Shown here piece by piece: positions 1 to 8,618 of a DNA stretch of 64,000 nt. Source of the stretch: Pseudomonadota bacterium (lineage in GTDB: Bacteria > Pseudomonadota > Gammaproteobacteria > Xanthomonadales > Wenzhouxiangellaceae); assembly GCA_013285445.1 (NCBI GenBank), contig CP053448.1:1550001-1614000 (forward strand). Reading direction: 5' to 3'. A program made the position numbers and the translations under genes. The notes under the pieces are model-generated. The model did no database searches. It was given only the letters and a program-made list of their open reading frames with translations, and was not told the origin of the DNA. Positions within the stretch are counted from its first letter, which is position 1. Each line of letters opens with the position of its first letter.

Positions 1-1004
1 TACTGCTGTCCTATGCCAAGATTACCCTCTACCAGGACTTGCTGGCCTCCAGCGTGCCCGAAGACCCTTACCTGTCGCGGGAGCTGGAGGACTACTTTCC
101 GCGGCCGCTACGCGAGCGTTTTGCCGGGCGCATGCCGGAGCATCGGCTGCGCCGGGAGATCATTGCCACGCGCGTGACCAACAGCATCGTCAACCGTATG
201 GGTGCTCCCTTTGTCACCCGAATCAGGGAAGACACCGGTGCCAACTCCGCGACCGTGGCCAAGGCCTATACGGTCGCGCGCGAGATCTTCGAGGCGCGCG
301 CATTCTGGCAACACATCGAGGCCCTCGACAATCAGGTGCCGGCGGAACGCCAGCTCGAAGCCTTGCTTGAAATGTGGAATCTGCTGCGCCAGGTCACTCG
401 CCGGTTGATCACTCTGCCTGGCGGCTACGCAATCGACATTTCAAGCAAGGTCGAGCGCTTCGCGCCAGGCATTCGCCGTTATCGTGACATTCTGCCCGAG
501 TTGCTCGACGGCGAGTTGGGTGAAGCACTGAAGGCGCGCCGCGATGCCTTGATCGGGTCCGGGTTTCCGCCGGATCTGGCGACGGAAGTCGCCGCCTTGC
601 GCTACGTCTACTCGGCGCTGGATATTGTCGACGAGGCACGCATGCAGGAGCTGGAAGTCGAGCGCGTTGCATTGGTCTATTTTCGGCTGTTCGACCACCT
701 GTGCCTGAAATGGCTTCGCGCCCGAATCGAGGAGTTGCCGGTCGAGCGTCAGTGGCATGCCCATGCACGTGGCCACCTGCGCGACGATCTCTATCGCCAC
801 CACCGACAGCTGACCCGGCGCATTCTGCAGGAGTGTGGTGATGCCGATCAGCCGGTGGCCGCCTGGTTCGAGCAGCACGGCGCGGAGGCCGAGCGGGTCA
901 GCATCATGCTCGAGGAGATGCGCAACACGTCATCACAGGACTTTGCGGCACTGCAGGTAGCCGTCAACGGTCTGGGCCAGCTGATTCACGCGACTTCGGG
1001 ATAA
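1..1004 (+). CDS. gdhB: NAD-specific glutamate dehydrogenase, C-terminal part (5' truncated by window edge)
   Basis: This is the C-terminal end of the very large (about 1,600-residue) NAD-dependent glutamate dehydrogenase, which oxidatively deaminates glutamate to 2-oxoglutarate and ammonia in the cytoplasm. The frame is open from position 3 and reads LLSYAKITLYQDLLASSVP, followed by DPYLSRELEDYFP and NSIVNRMGAPFV, all typical of the helical C-terminal region of this family. The catalytic and NAD-binding portions lie upstream of the window, so the true start cannot be seen. It ends in TAA with a short 68-bp gap before nadK on the same strand. Seen: open frame and family-specific motifs. Known: family function. 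The assignment is confident; the symbol follows Pseudomonas usage. Confidence 0.9.
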   Translation, partial: LLSYAKITLYQDLLASSVPEDPYLSRELEDYFPRPLRERFAGRMPEHRLRREIIATRVTNSIVNRMGAPFVTRIREDTGANSATVAKAYTVAREIFEARAFWQHIEALDNQVPAERQLEALLEMWNLLRQVTRRLITLPGGYAIDISSKVERFAPGIRRYRDILPELLDGELGEALKARRDALIGSGFPPDLATEVAALRYVYSALDIVDEARMQELEVERVALVYFRLFDHLCLKWLRARIEELPVERQWHAHARGHLRDDLYRHHRQLTRRILQECGDADQPVAAWFEQHGAEAERVSIMLEEMRNTSSQDFAALQVAVNGLGQLIHATSG

Positions 1005-1058
1005 CCGGCGGTCGTCTCCTGGGTGGCGCCAGAATGGTCGGGTGCGCTTCGGGCGTAG

Positions 1059-1064
1059 TATGAT
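1059..1064 (+). promoter_or_regulatory. putative -10 box (TATGAT) of nadK, 8 nt before the start codon
   Basis: TATGAT ends eight bases before the nadK ATG, so the transcript would start at or just before the start codon. No Shine-Dalgarno sequence is visible in the gap. It is one of several such arrangements in this window. Confidence 0.35.
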
Positions 1065-1072
1065 GCGACTGC

Positions 1073-1843
1073 ATGGGCACCTCTCCGCGAATGGCTTTTC
1101 TGGCCAGCGATCATCCGGGCTCACGCAAGGCCGCGGCCGTGCTGCGCAAGCGCTATGGCGATTTCGGGCTGGACGAAGCCGAAGTGCTGGTGGCGCTGGG
1201 CGGCGACGGCTTCATGCTGCATACCCTGCATGAACACGTCGATCGTGACCTGCCGGTTTTCGGCATGCGGCTCGGAGAGGTCGGCTTTCTGATGAATCGT
1301 TTCGCCGAGGATGATCTGCCCGGCCGCATCGCGGGGGCGCGCGAGGTCGTACTCAATCCCCTGCGCATGGTCGCGCGCCGCGCGAACGGAACGGTCCGCC
1401 AGGCGGTGGCAATCAATGAGGTGGCATTGCTGCGGCAGACCAATCAGGCGGCCCACGTGCGAATTCTGGTCAACGATCGCGAGCGCGTGGAACGGCTGGT
1501 TGCCGATGGCGTTCTGCTGGCCACGGCGGCCGGCTCCACCGCCTACAATCTGTCCGCGCATGGCCCGATTTTGCCGCTGGGCACCGATGCGGTGGTGCTT
1601 ACGCCGATCAGCCCCTTCCGGCCGCGGCGCTGGCAAGGGGCCATTCTGCCGGCCTCGGTCGAGGTGCGATTCGAGATTCTGAACGCTGAGCGTCGTCCGG
1701 TGAGTGCGACAGCCGACTACGATGAAGTGCGCGACGTGCTTTCGGTGGAAGTTGCCCGCAGTGACTCGATTACCCATCGCCTGCTTTTCGATCCGGAGCA
1801 CTCGCTCGAGGAGCGGATTTTGTCTGAGCAGTTTTTTCAGTAA
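1073..1843 (+). CDS. nadK: NAD kinase
   Basis: Predicted 256-residue ATP-NAD kinase that phosphorylates NAD to NADP in the cytoplasm. The hallmark VALGGDGFMLHTLH (GGDG motif) lies near residues 40-53, the NEVALLRQ segment near 115, and the substrate-binding GVLLATAAGSTAYNLS near 145-160. The C-terminus DPEHSLEERILSEQF resembles the short alphaproteobacterial-type NAD kinases more than the roughly 290-residue E. coli enzyme, so the N-terminal extension is absent. The first ATG is used; an in-frame ATG six codons later is an alternative. It follows the glutamate dehydrogenase on the same strand. An array of TTTACGG-like heptamers begins right after its stop. Confidence 0.9.
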   Translation: MGTSPRMAFLASDHPGSRKAAAVLRKRYGDFGLDEAEVLVALGGDGFMLHTLHEHVDRDLPVFGMRLGEVGFLMNRFAEDDLPGRIAGAREVVLNPLRMVARRANGTVRQAVAINEVALLRQTNQAAHVRILVNDRERVERLVADGVLLATAAGSTAYNLSAHGPILPLGTDAVVLTPISPFRPRRWQGAILPASVEVRFEILNAERRPVSATADYDEVRDVLSVEVARSDSITHRLLFDPEHSLEERILSEQFFQ

Positions 1844-1848
1844 AGAAA

Positions 1849-2024
1849 CGGTTTCCGGTTTGCGGTGCACGGTTTACGGGGGCAAACGGGGGCATTGCGG
1901 GGCGGCTTTGCTGCGACGCTCCCTCGTCTCCTCCAAGGCATGCCATTCTTTCGTTCGGCATATACAAATCGCGGCGGAGCCGCCCACCACTGCGTAGCAA
2001 ATGCCGGCCGTAACCCGTAAGCCG
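1849..2024. repeat. inverted heptamer arrays flanking the nadK/5'-nucleotidase gap
   Basis: Degenerate heptamers of the GGTTTACGG type at 1849-1880 face the opposite-strand form (GTAACCC, GTAAGCC) at 2010-2023, with about 130 bases between them. No gene is recognised inside. The same inverted arrangement recurs elsewhere in this window. Confidence 0.55.
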
Positions 2025-2038
2025 TTCTCCCCGCCCGT

Positions 2039-2044
2039 TATAAT
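2039..2044 (+). promoter_or_regulatory. perfect -10 box (TATAAT) 7 nt before the 5'-nucleotidase start
   Basis: TATAAT is followed by a C-run and then ATG at 2052. The expected transcription start coincides with the start codon, suggesting a leaderless mRNA. Confidence 0.5.
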
Positions 2045-2051
2045 CCCCCCA

Positions 2052-3002
2052 ATGTCCGAAGAAGCCAAAAAAGCAACCGAGGCTGGTCAACCTGGCCCCC
2101 TGACCATCGGTATTTCATCGCGCGCCCTGTTTGACCTGGACGAAGAGCACCAGGTGTTCGAGGCCGAGGGCCTTGAGCGCTACATGGCGGTGCAGCGAGA
2201 GCGCGAGGACCGGATCATCGGCAAGGGCGTTGCCTTCGGTCTGGTCCGCAAACTGCTCGCTCTCAACGATGATGGTATGGAACACCCCGGTGTCGAGGTG
2301 GTGCTGCTGTCGCGCAATAGCGCTGATACGGGCCTGCGTATCTTCAATACGATCGAGCATTACGGTCTGGATATACAGCGAGCGGTGTTTACAAATGGCG
2401 CCAGTCCGGCCGACTACATCGAGGCTTCGGGTGCCCACCTGTTTCTTTCGGCCAATGACGATGATGTGCGCAGGGTGCTGATGGCAGGATATGCCGCCGC
2501 TACCATTCTGCCCTCGGCCATTCGGGAGAATCGTTCGAGTCAGCTGAGGCTGGCGTTTGATGGTGACGCAGTGATCTTTTCCGACGAAGCCGAGCGCGTC
2601 TACAAGGAACAGGGCCTGGAAGCCTTTTCGAGCAGCGAACGTGATCGTGCGGGCTATCCGCTGGCCGCAGGTCCATTCAAGCCCGTACTGGAGGGTATAC
2701 AGCGAATTCAGGCGGCCTATCCGGCTGAGGAGAACCCGATCCGCACCGCGCTGATCACGGCTCGCTCCGCGCCCGCCCACAAGCGAGTGATACTCACGCT
2801 CAGGGCCTGGGGCATTCGGGTCGATGAGGCGATGTTTCTGGGGGGCCGGGAAAAGGCGCCATTCTTGCGCTCCTTCGGCGCCGATATCTTCTTCGACGAC
2901 CAGACAGTACACTGCTCGCTGGCCGCGCGCGAAGTCGCTACCGGTCACGTGCCGCACGGGGTTGCGAATGAAGCGGCGCCGAACGGACCGGATGAGGATT
3001 GA
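2052..3002 (+). CDS. cytosolic-type 5'-nucleotidase (cN-I/NT5C1-like)
   Basis: Predicted 316-residue soluble 5'-nucleotidase of the family related to eukaryotic cN-I (Pfam 5_nucleotid, PF06189), hydrolysing nucleoside monophosphates to nucleosides. Visible family blocks are ISSRALFDLDEEHQVFE near the N-terminus (HAD-like DxD), EVVLLSRNSADTGLRIFNT, LAFDGDAVIFSDEAERVY in the middle, and FFDDQTVHCSLAARE near the end. I chose ATG 2052 (MSEEAKKAT) over an in-frame ATG at 2001, because 2001 would place the TATAAT box and the heptamer repeats inside the coding region. The gene lies alone between repeat arrays. The family assignment is firm; the substrate preference is not visible from sequence. Confidence 0.85.
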   Translation: MSEEAKKATEAGQPGPLTIGISSRALFDLDEEHQVFEAEGLERYMAVQREREDRIIGKGVAFGLVRKLLALNDDGMEHPGVEVVLLSRNSADTGLRIFNTIEHYGLDIQRAVFTNGASPADYIEASGAHLFLSANDDDVRRVLMAGYAAATILPSAIRENRSSQLRLAFDGDAVIFSDEAERVYKEQGLEAFSSSERDRAGYPLAAGPFKPVLEGIQRIQAAYPAEENPIRTALITARSAPAHKRVILTLRAWGIRVDEAMFLGGREKAPFLRSFGADIFFDDQTVHCSLAAREVATGHVPHGVANEAAPNGPDED

Positions 3003-3039
3003 AAGTCCGGTGCCCGGAAAACCTGATCAAAGCCCGCGC

Positions 3040-3067
3040 GTAACCGGTAACCCGTAACCCGTAACCC
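3040..3067. repeat. four tandem GTAACCC-type heptamers
   Basis: Four contiguous seven-base units (GTAACCG once, then GTAACCC three times) lie between the 5'-nucleotidase stop and the Shine-Dalgarno sequence of the next gene. They belong to the heptamer family seen in several intergenic gaps of this window. Confidence 0.8.
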
Positions 3068-3086
3068 CAACAGGAGAAGCAACCGA

Positions 3087-6000
3087 ATGCGAACCCCCAT
3101 GCATTGGATACTGCTCGCCACACTGCCCCTGTTTACCCTGGCCATGCCCATCGCAGCCCAGGAAAACGCCGACGGCGAAGGCACCGAGGACAGTCCTTAC
3201 GCTGACTGGTCGGTGACCGAGCCGCCTGGCAGCTGGCAAACGATCACGATCGACACCGACGAAGTCACCTGGTCGGACGTCGACGTCCATCCCGACGGCC
3301 AGACCCTGGTCTTCCACATGCTAGGCGACATCTACACGGTACCGATTTCCGGCGGTGAGGCCACCGCGCTCACCGGCGATCTGGCCTGGAACTTCCAGCC
3401 GCGCTACAGCCCCGACGGCGAGAAGATCGCCTTCGTCTCCGACCGCGCCGGGGCGGAGAATATCTGGATCATGGACGCCGACGGTACGAACCTCGAGCAG
3501 GTCACCGAGGAGCGCGAGCATCTGCTGCACAATCCAGCCTGGTCGCCGGATGGCGACTATATCGCCGCGCGCAAGGGCTACGTATCGCGGCGCTCGATTC
3601 CGGCCGGCTCGATCTGGATCTATCACCGTGGTGGCGGCGGCGGCGTGAGCCTGGTTGATCGCCTGCACGGTGAGCAGTCGCAAAAGAACATTGCCGAACC
3701 CGAATTCTCGCCTGACGGGCGTTTTGTCTACTTCAGTCAGGACATGACTCCGGGCACGGTCTGGGAGTACAACAAGGACGCCAATGAAGGCATCTTCGCC
3801 ATTCGCCGGCTGGATCGTGAAAGCGGCGAAACCGAGACGCTTGTCTCCGGACCCGGCGGCGCCATTCGTCCGGTGCTCTCGCCGGACGGCAGGCAGCTCG
3901 CATTCGTGCGCCGCAATCCGACCGAGCTGAGCTCGCGGCTGATGGTCAAGGATCTTGAGTCAGGGATCGAGCGCACTCTGTTTACCGAGCTCGAGCGCGA
4001 CAAGCAGGAAACCTCCGGCGACATGGGCAACTTCCCCGGGTATTCATTCACGCCGGACGGCGAATCGATCGTGGTCTGGACCGGCGGCAAGTTCCACCGC
4101 ATCGGGCTCGACGGCTCGCACCAGCCGATCGAAGTGCGGGTGGTCGCCGAGAAGCGGATTCACCCGGCGCTCCGGCGCGCGGTCGAGGTCTCGCCCGAGA
4201 CCTTTCCGGTACGCATGGCGCGCTGGACCCAGCGCAGCCCGGACGGGCGCTGGGCCATCTACCAGGCGCTGGGTTATCTGTGGTTGCACGACCTCGAGGA
4301 CGACTCGCGCCGCCGCCTGACCCGACAGGACGCTCACTGGGAGTTCCACCCGCGCTTCTCGCCGGACAGCCGCTCGGTGGTCTATACGTCCTGGCACGAT
4401 GAGGAACTGGGCTCGGTGCGAATTGCGCCGATCGGCCGTGGCCGCGCGCGCGTGATCAGCGACGAGCCGGGTCACTATATCGAGCCCTCGTTCTCGCCCG
4501 ACGGCGCGCGCGTGGTGTTCGTGCGAACCACCGGCGGTTACCTGACCTCGCCGGCCTGGTCCGAGCGCACCGGTCTGTATGTGGCCGATTCAGACGGCGA
4601 CGGCATGCGCCGCGTCCATGATTCCGGCGGCAGTCCGCAGTTTGCCGCTGACGGTGAGCGCATCCTGTTCTCGTCCGGCAGCGATGAGGGCCTGTCGCTC
4701 AAAAGCGTCAACCTTGACGGCAATGACGAGCGCGAGCATCTCAATGGCAAGTGGGTCACCGAGTATCGCGTTTCCCCGGATGGCCGCTGGGTCGCCTTTA
4801 CCGAACACTACAAGGCCTATGTCGCGCCGTTTTTCCCGGCCGGGCGCACAGTCACGCTGGGTGGCGATGTCAAGTCGTTTCCGGTACGTCAGCTCTCGGC
4901 GCGGGCCGGTGATCACCTGCATTTCTCTGCCGATAGCCGCACCATCGGCTGGTCGCACGGTTCGAAGCTCTACCGCCGCGACCTGAGTGATGCCTTTGCC
5001 TTCCTGGCGGGCGCACCCGAGGCGCTGCCCGAGCCGGTCACCGCGGGCGTGGACCTGAGCTTCACGGTCGAAGCCGACCGCCACGACGGCCGGATCGCCC
5101 TGGTTGGTGGCCGCGTCGTGACCATGCGCAATGCGCAAGAGGAGCAGGACATCATCGAAGACGGCGTCGTGCTGGTCGAAGGCCATCGCATCCGGGCTGT
5201 CGGCAGCCGCGACGATGTCGACATTCCATCGGGTTTCGAGATAATCGATGTGTCCGGCAAGACCATTGTGCCGGGCCTGTTCGACGCGCACGCCCACGGG
5301 CCGATGAGCTCGAGCCAGATTACGCCGCAACAGAACTGGGCGCAGCTGGCCAACCTGGCCTTCGGTGTGACTTCGATTCACGATCCGTCCAACGACAACG
5401 CGGCGATCTTCTCGATGGCCGAGCTACAGCGCGCCGGGAGGGTTCTGGCGCCGCGTATCTGGTCGACCGGGCGGATTCTCTACGGCGCTATTTCCCCCGG
5501 GGCGACTGCGAAGGTCGATTCCTACGAGGACGCCGAGTTCCACGTTCTCCGGCAGAAAGAGCTGGGTGCGATTTCGGTCAAGAGCTACAACTACCTCAGG
5601 CGGGATCAGCGCCAGCAGGTACTCGAGGCCGGCCGCAATCTGGACATCATGGTCGTGCCTGAAGGGGGGATGCGCCTGGAGCAGAACCTCAACCAGATTG
5701 TCGACGGCCATACCGGGATCGAGCACAGCCTGTCGATCAAGACCGCCTACGATGACATCCGTCAGCTCTGGAGTCAGACCGAGGTCGTCTACTCACCGAC
5801 CTTCGTTGTGGCCTATGGTGGTCTGATGGGCGAGGAGTACTTCTATGACCGCTACGAGGTCTGGAAGAATGAGCGACTGCTCGGCTTCGTGCCGAAGTTC
5901 ATTGTCTACCCGCGCTCGATACGGCGCCAGACCGCGCCCGACGAGCACTACAACCACATTTTCGTCTCCGAACAGGCCAGGGCCTTCAACGAGCTGGGTG

Positions 6001-6413
6001 TTCCGGTTGTGATCGGTGCGCACGGTCAGCTCGCTGGACTGGCGGCGCACTGGGAGATGTGGTCCATGGTACAGGGTGGATTCACCCCTTGGGAGGCGCT
6101 GCGCGGCGCCACCATCGACGGCGCACGTTATTTCGGCATGGATGCCGATATCGGTTCGATCGAGGCCGGCAAGCTGGCCGACCTGTTCGTTATCGAAGGT
6201 GATGTCCTCGATGATATCGAGCAGAGCCAGAACGTGGTCTACACGATGCTCAACGGCCGACTGTACGATTCATCGACAATGAATCAGATCCTGCCGGAGC
6301 GCGTCGAGCGTGATCCGCTGTTCTTTGAGCGGGAAGGCGGGGATGCCTGGGTTGAAGAGACGATGAACCGGGTTCATGCCCTGGGGCACCGCCTGGGCTG
6401 GTACTGTCGCTGA
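3087..6413 (+). CDS. exported beta-propeller (PD40/TolB-like) - amidohydrolase fusion protein
   Basis: An 1108-residue secreted or periplasmic protein. An N-terminal signal peptide (ILLATLPLFTLAMPIAAQ) is followed by two stretches rich in PD40 blades, recognisable by repeated xSPDGxxIAFVSDRxG, FSPDGRFVYFSQD and FSPDGARVVFVRTT signatures up to about residue 640. The rest is an imidazolonepropionase-like amidohydrolase: VPGLFDAHAHGP carries the metal-binding HxH, a lysine sits in ISVKSYNYL, further histidines in DGHTGIEHS and VVIGAHGQLAG, and the C-terminal tail is SIEAGKLADLFVIEGD. A good ribosome-binding site (AGGAG) precedes ATG 3087. Such fusions are known in gammaproteobacteria and Bacteroidetes, but their substrates are largely unknown; peptide or amide hydrolysis is an inference. 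It is monocistronic and followed by a strong hairpin. Confidence 0.85.
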   Translation: MRTPMHWILLATLPLFTLAMPIAAQENADGEGTEDSPYADWSVTEPPGSWQTITIDTDEVTWSDVDVHPDGQTLVFHMLGDIYTVPISGGEATALTGDLAWNFQPRYSPDGEKIAFVSDRAGAENIWIMDADGTNLEQVTEEREHLLHNPAWSPDGDYIAARKGYVSRRSIPAGSIWIYHRGGGGGVSLVDRLHGEQSQKNIAEPEFSPDGRFVYFSQDMTPGTVWEYNKDANEGIFAIRRLDRESGETETLVSGPGGAIRPVLSPDGRQLAFVRRNPTELSSRLMVKDLESGIERTLFTELERDKQETSGDMGNFPGYSFTPDGESIVVWTGGKFHRIGLDGSHQPIEVRVVAEKRIHPALRRAVEVSPETFPVRMARWTQRSPDGRWAIYQALGYLWLHDLEDDSRRRLTRQDAHWEFHPRFSPDSRSVVYTSWHDEELGSVRIAPIGRGRARVISDEPGHYIEPSFSPDGARVVFVRTTGGYLTSPAWSERTGLYVADSDGDGMRRVHDSGGSPQFAADGERILFSSGSDEGLSLKSVNLDGNDEREHLNGKWVTEYRVSPDGRWVAFTEHYKAYVAPFFPAGRTVTLGGDVKSFPVRQLSARAGDHLHFSADSRTIGWSHGSKLYRRDLSDAFAFLAGAPEALPEPVTAGVDLSFTVEADRHDGRIALVGGRVVTMRNAQEEQDIIEDGVVLVEGHRIRAVGSRDDVDIPSGFEIIDVSGKTIVPGLFDAHAHGPMSSSQITPQQNWAQLANLAFGVTSIHDPSNDNAAIFSMAELQRAGRVLAPRIWSTGRILYGAISPGATAKVDSYEDAEFHVLRQKELGAISVKSYNYLRRDQRQQVLEAGRNLDIMVVPEGGMRLEQNLNQIVDGHTGIEHSLSIKTAYDDIRQLWSQTEVVYSPTFVVAYGGLMGEEYFYDRYEVWKNERLLGFVPKFIVYPRSIRRQTAPDEHYNHIFVSEQARAFNELGVPVVIGAHGQLAGLAAHWEMWSMVQGGFTPWEALRGATIDGARYFGMDADIGSIEAGKLADLFVIEGDVLDDIEQSQNVVYTMLNGRLYDSSTMNQILPERVERDPLFFEREGGDAWVEETMNRVHALGHRLGWYCR

Positions 6414-6420
6414 AGCCCTG

Positions 6421-6444
6421 CCCGGCCGGCCCGTGCCGGCCGGG
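6421..6444. terminator. perfect GC hairpin between convergent genes
   Basis: A perfect 10-bp stem (CCCGGCCGGC / GCCGGCCGGG) with a CCGT loop sits between the convergent stops at 6413 and 6472. There is no U-tract on either side, so it may act as a bidirectional hairpin or RNA 3'-end protector rather than a classical intrinsic terminator. Confidence 0.5.
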
Positions 6445-6471
6445 TCAGTCAGTCCGATCAATCTGCTGGCC

Positions 6472-6975
6472 TCAGCGGCCGCGATCTGAGCTGTGCCGGT
6501 TCGCCCGCTCGATGATTTCCTCGCCGGTCATGCCGTCGAGCGTCTGGTAGAACTCCTCCAGACTGCCCCAGCCGTCGGTTGAATACACCTGCAGGTAGCG
6601 CAGGGCCGCATCGAGCTGCTGGTACTGTTCGCTGGTCGTGTCCATCGCGATCAGCTCCAGGCTTTCCTTGAACGCTTGCGGACTGCTGCCGTCGATCAGC
6701 ATGGTCAGGCCGTAGCCTTCGGCTTCCGCTTCGCCGTCCATCGCCGGAATCACCTCGGCCGGATCCTGATCCCGCCTGAACGGTGGGCGGGAGGGTTGCG
6801 ATTCACGCTCGGTCGAGCGCCTGACTTCGCGCTGGTTTTCGGCAGTCTGCTCTGACGGCTGTTCCGTCGCTGCGGTCTCTTCCGGTTCCTGGTCCTTGCT
6901 GCAGGCGGACAGGACCAGGGCAGTACAGATTACGGCGCAGGTTGCGGCAATGCTCTTTTTCACAGTGTGCTCCAT
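6472..6975 (-). CDS. DUF6694-like lipoprotein
   Basis: A 167-residue predicted lipoprotein of unknown function. The N-terminus has a type II signal peptide with lipobox LSAC, so the mature protein starts at the cysteine near residue 25. It is followed by a low-complexity Glu/Gln/Pro-rich linker of about 60 residues. The folded C-terminal part (LTMLIDGSSPQAFKESLELI ... LDGMTGEEIIERANRH) has the pattern I associate with the DUF6694 lipoprotein family: a DGSS start, a helical core and a final GxTxEEI helix. The serine after the lipobox cysteine predicts outer-membrane sorting if E. coli rules apply. It is encoded on the minus strand just downstream of rimO, with only 27 bp between them, so co-transcription is likely. 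The function is not known. Confidence 0.7.
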   Translation of the reverse strand: MEHTVKKSIAATCAVICTALVLSACSKDQEPEETAATEQPSEQTAENQREVRRSTERESQPSRPPFRRDQDPAEVIPAMDGEAEAEGYGLTMLIDGSSPQAFKESLELIAMDTTSEQYQQLDAALRYLQVYSTDGWGSLEEFYQTLDGMTGEEIIERANRHSSDRGR

Positions 6976-7002
6976 GGGTTCGGGGTTTATGGCGACGCTT
7001 CC

Positions 7003-8364
7003 TTAGATGGAAACGGGTTCGTTCAGTTCCGATGCTCGGACCGGGCGCGCGTGCAGGTCATGGCCGCTGGCGTCCGTGATACGGACATCGAGCCAGTCAC
7101 CGCTGCGCGCGTTTTCGATGCCGTCGACAAACACCTGGCCGTCGACTTCCGGGGCGTCGGCATAGCTGCGGGCAACTGCACGGTTGTGCTCGACCTGGTC
7201 GACCAGTACACGTTCGCGACGCCCGATCCGGGCCTGCAGTCTTCGATTGCTGATGGCGGCCTGGTGCTGCATGAACCGCTGCCAGCGTGTTTCAGCCACG
7301 TCCGGCGCAACCGGTTCGGGCAGCTCGTTGGCGGCCGCCCCGTCGACCGGAGAGTAGCGAAAGCAGCCGACCCGGTCGAGCTGGGCCTGTTCGAGCCAGT
7401 TCAGCAGGTATTCGAAGTCCGCATCGGTTTCTCCGGGGAAGCCGACGATGAACGTCGAGCGAATGATCAGCTCAGGGCAGGTCTTACGCCAGCGATGGAT
7501 GCGCGCCAGTGTGTCGTCACTGGCGGCCGGGCGACGCATGCGCTTCAGAATCCTCGGGCTGGCATGCTGAAACGGGACATCGAGGTACGGCAGAATATGG
7601 CCATCTGCCATCAGTTCGACCAACCGGTCAACGTGTGGATACGGATAGACATAGTGCAGGCGGATCCAGGCGTCGAGCTGACCCAGCTCGCGGGCCAGAT
7701 CGTAAAGTCGGGTTTCGACAGCCCGATCTTGCCAGTAGTCGGTCTGGTAGCGCAGGTCGACGCCGTAAGCGCTGGTGTCCTGTGAAATGACCATGAGCTC
7801 GCGAACACCGCGTGCGACGAGTTGCTCGGCCTCACGCAGGACCAGCCCGAGCGGCCGGCTTGCAAGACGACCACGCATGGATGGAATGATGCAAAACGTG
7901 CAGCGATTGTTGCAGCCTTCGGATATCTTCAGATAGGCGTAGTGAGGTGGCGTCAGTTTGAGTCCGCCCGGTGGCACCAGGTCGAGGCGCGGATCGTGCG
8001 GGCGCGGCATATGGCGATGGATGGACTGCATCACCGCCTCAGCTTGCTGTGGCCCTGTCACGTTCAGCACTCTGGGGTGGATACGGGTAATGTCCTCGGG
8101 TCGTGCGCCCATGCAGCCGGTCACCAGGACCCTGCCGTTGGCCTGAAGTGCCTCGCCGATGGCCTGTAACGATTCGGTCTTTGCCTCGTCGATAAACCCG
8201 CAGGTGTTGACCACCACCACGTCGGCCTCTTCGTAGTTCGGCGCAATCCGATAGCCTTCGGCGCGCAGCCGTGAAACGATGGCTTCGGAGTCGACCAGGG
8301 CCTTGGGGCAGCCCAGGGAGACCAGACCGACTGCCGGACAGTTTGAGGATTGCGGGCCTGTCAT
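7003..8364 (-). CDS. rimO: ribosomal protein uS12 methylthiotransferase RimO
   Basis: A 453-residue radical-SAM enzyme that adds a methylthio group to the conserved aspartate of ribosomal protein S12. The N-terminal UPF0004 domain has its three cluster cysteines in [22 protein letters not shown] and [11 protein letters not shown]. The radical-SAM motif [12 protein letters not shown] supplies the second 4Fe-4S cluster, and a C-terminal TRAM-like region ends the protein. Absence of the MiaB signature and the S12-type motifs favour RimO over MiaB. The TAGAAT -10 box (8373-8378, minus strand) ends eight bases upstream of the ATG, implying a very short leader. The DUF6694-like lipoprotein follows downstream. 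Confidence 0.95.
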   Translation of the reverse strand: MTGPQSSNCPAVGLVSLGCPKALVDSEAIVSRLRAEGYRIAPNYEEADVVVVNTCGFIDEAKTESLQAIGEALQANGRVLVTGCMGARPEDITRIHPRVLNVTGPQQAEAVMQSIHRHMPRPHDPRLDLVPPGGLKLTPPHYAYLKISEGCNNRCTFCIIPSMRGRLASRPLGLVLREAEQLVARGVRELMVISQDTSAYGVDLRYQTDYWQDRAVETRLYDLARELGQLDAWIRLHYVYPYPHVDRLVELMADGHILPYLDVPFQHASPRILKRMRRPAASDDTLARIHRWRKTCPELIIRSTFIVGFPGETDADFEYLLNWLEQAQLDRVGCFRYSPVDGAAANELPEPVAPDVAETRWQRFMQHQAAISNRRLQARIGRRERVLVDQVEHNRAVARSYADAPEVDGQVFVDGIENARSGDWLDVRITDASGHDLHARPVRASELNEPVSI

Positions 8365-8372
8365 GGGGGCGT

Positions 8373-8378
8373 ATTCTA
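8373..8378 (-). promoter_or_regulatory. putative -10 box (TAGAAT) of rimO
   Basis: TAGAAT on the minus strand is separated from the rimO ATG by eight bases that are mostly C. Transcription would begin at or just before the start codon. Confidence 0.4.
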
Positions 8379-8480
8379 CCCCCGCTCAGGGCCGGATGCC
8401 GGCACTGGGTGGTGCCGTAACGCATGCCCTGGAGTCGGGTCAGGGAAGCTCTGGCCCGGTCTGGCCGCGGAGGCTTTCAG

Positions 8481-8615
8481 ATGCAGCCGAAATGCACGGG
8501 CTGCCGCCGGGTCCGGCGAGTACAGGTGGCGCTGAGTCGTCCGTCGATCCCGGTCGCGGTTAGAGCACGATACCCCGCTGCCGAGACGGGATCGGAGATC
8601 TGCGCGGCAATGTGA
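8481..8615 (+). CDS. possible 44-residue small protein with a CxxC pair
   Basis: A short open frame (MQPKCTGCRRVRRVQ...) starts with ATG seven bases after a perfect GGAGG Shine-Dalgarno sequence at 8469-8473. It ends just before the stop of the convergent cobalamin-binding protein gene. It is basic and has one CxxC near the N-terminus. I recognise no family, and codon usage cannot be judged over so short a length. The remaining roughly 250 bases between rimO and the cobalamin-binding gene show nothing else I can support. This is a weak prediction, listed because the ribosome-binding site is unusually good. Confidence 0.2.
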   Translation: MQPKCTGCRRVRRVQVALSRPSIPVAVRARYPAAETGSEICAAM

Positions 8616-8618
8616 ACT

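Noticed and set aside
8400..8560. Possible cobalamin riboswitch near the BtuF-like gene
   Set aside because: A CAGGGAAG-like stretch is present, but the B12-box and the fixed GCCACTG core are not, and the strand/position relative to the cobalamin-binding gene is wrong (it lies downstream of it).
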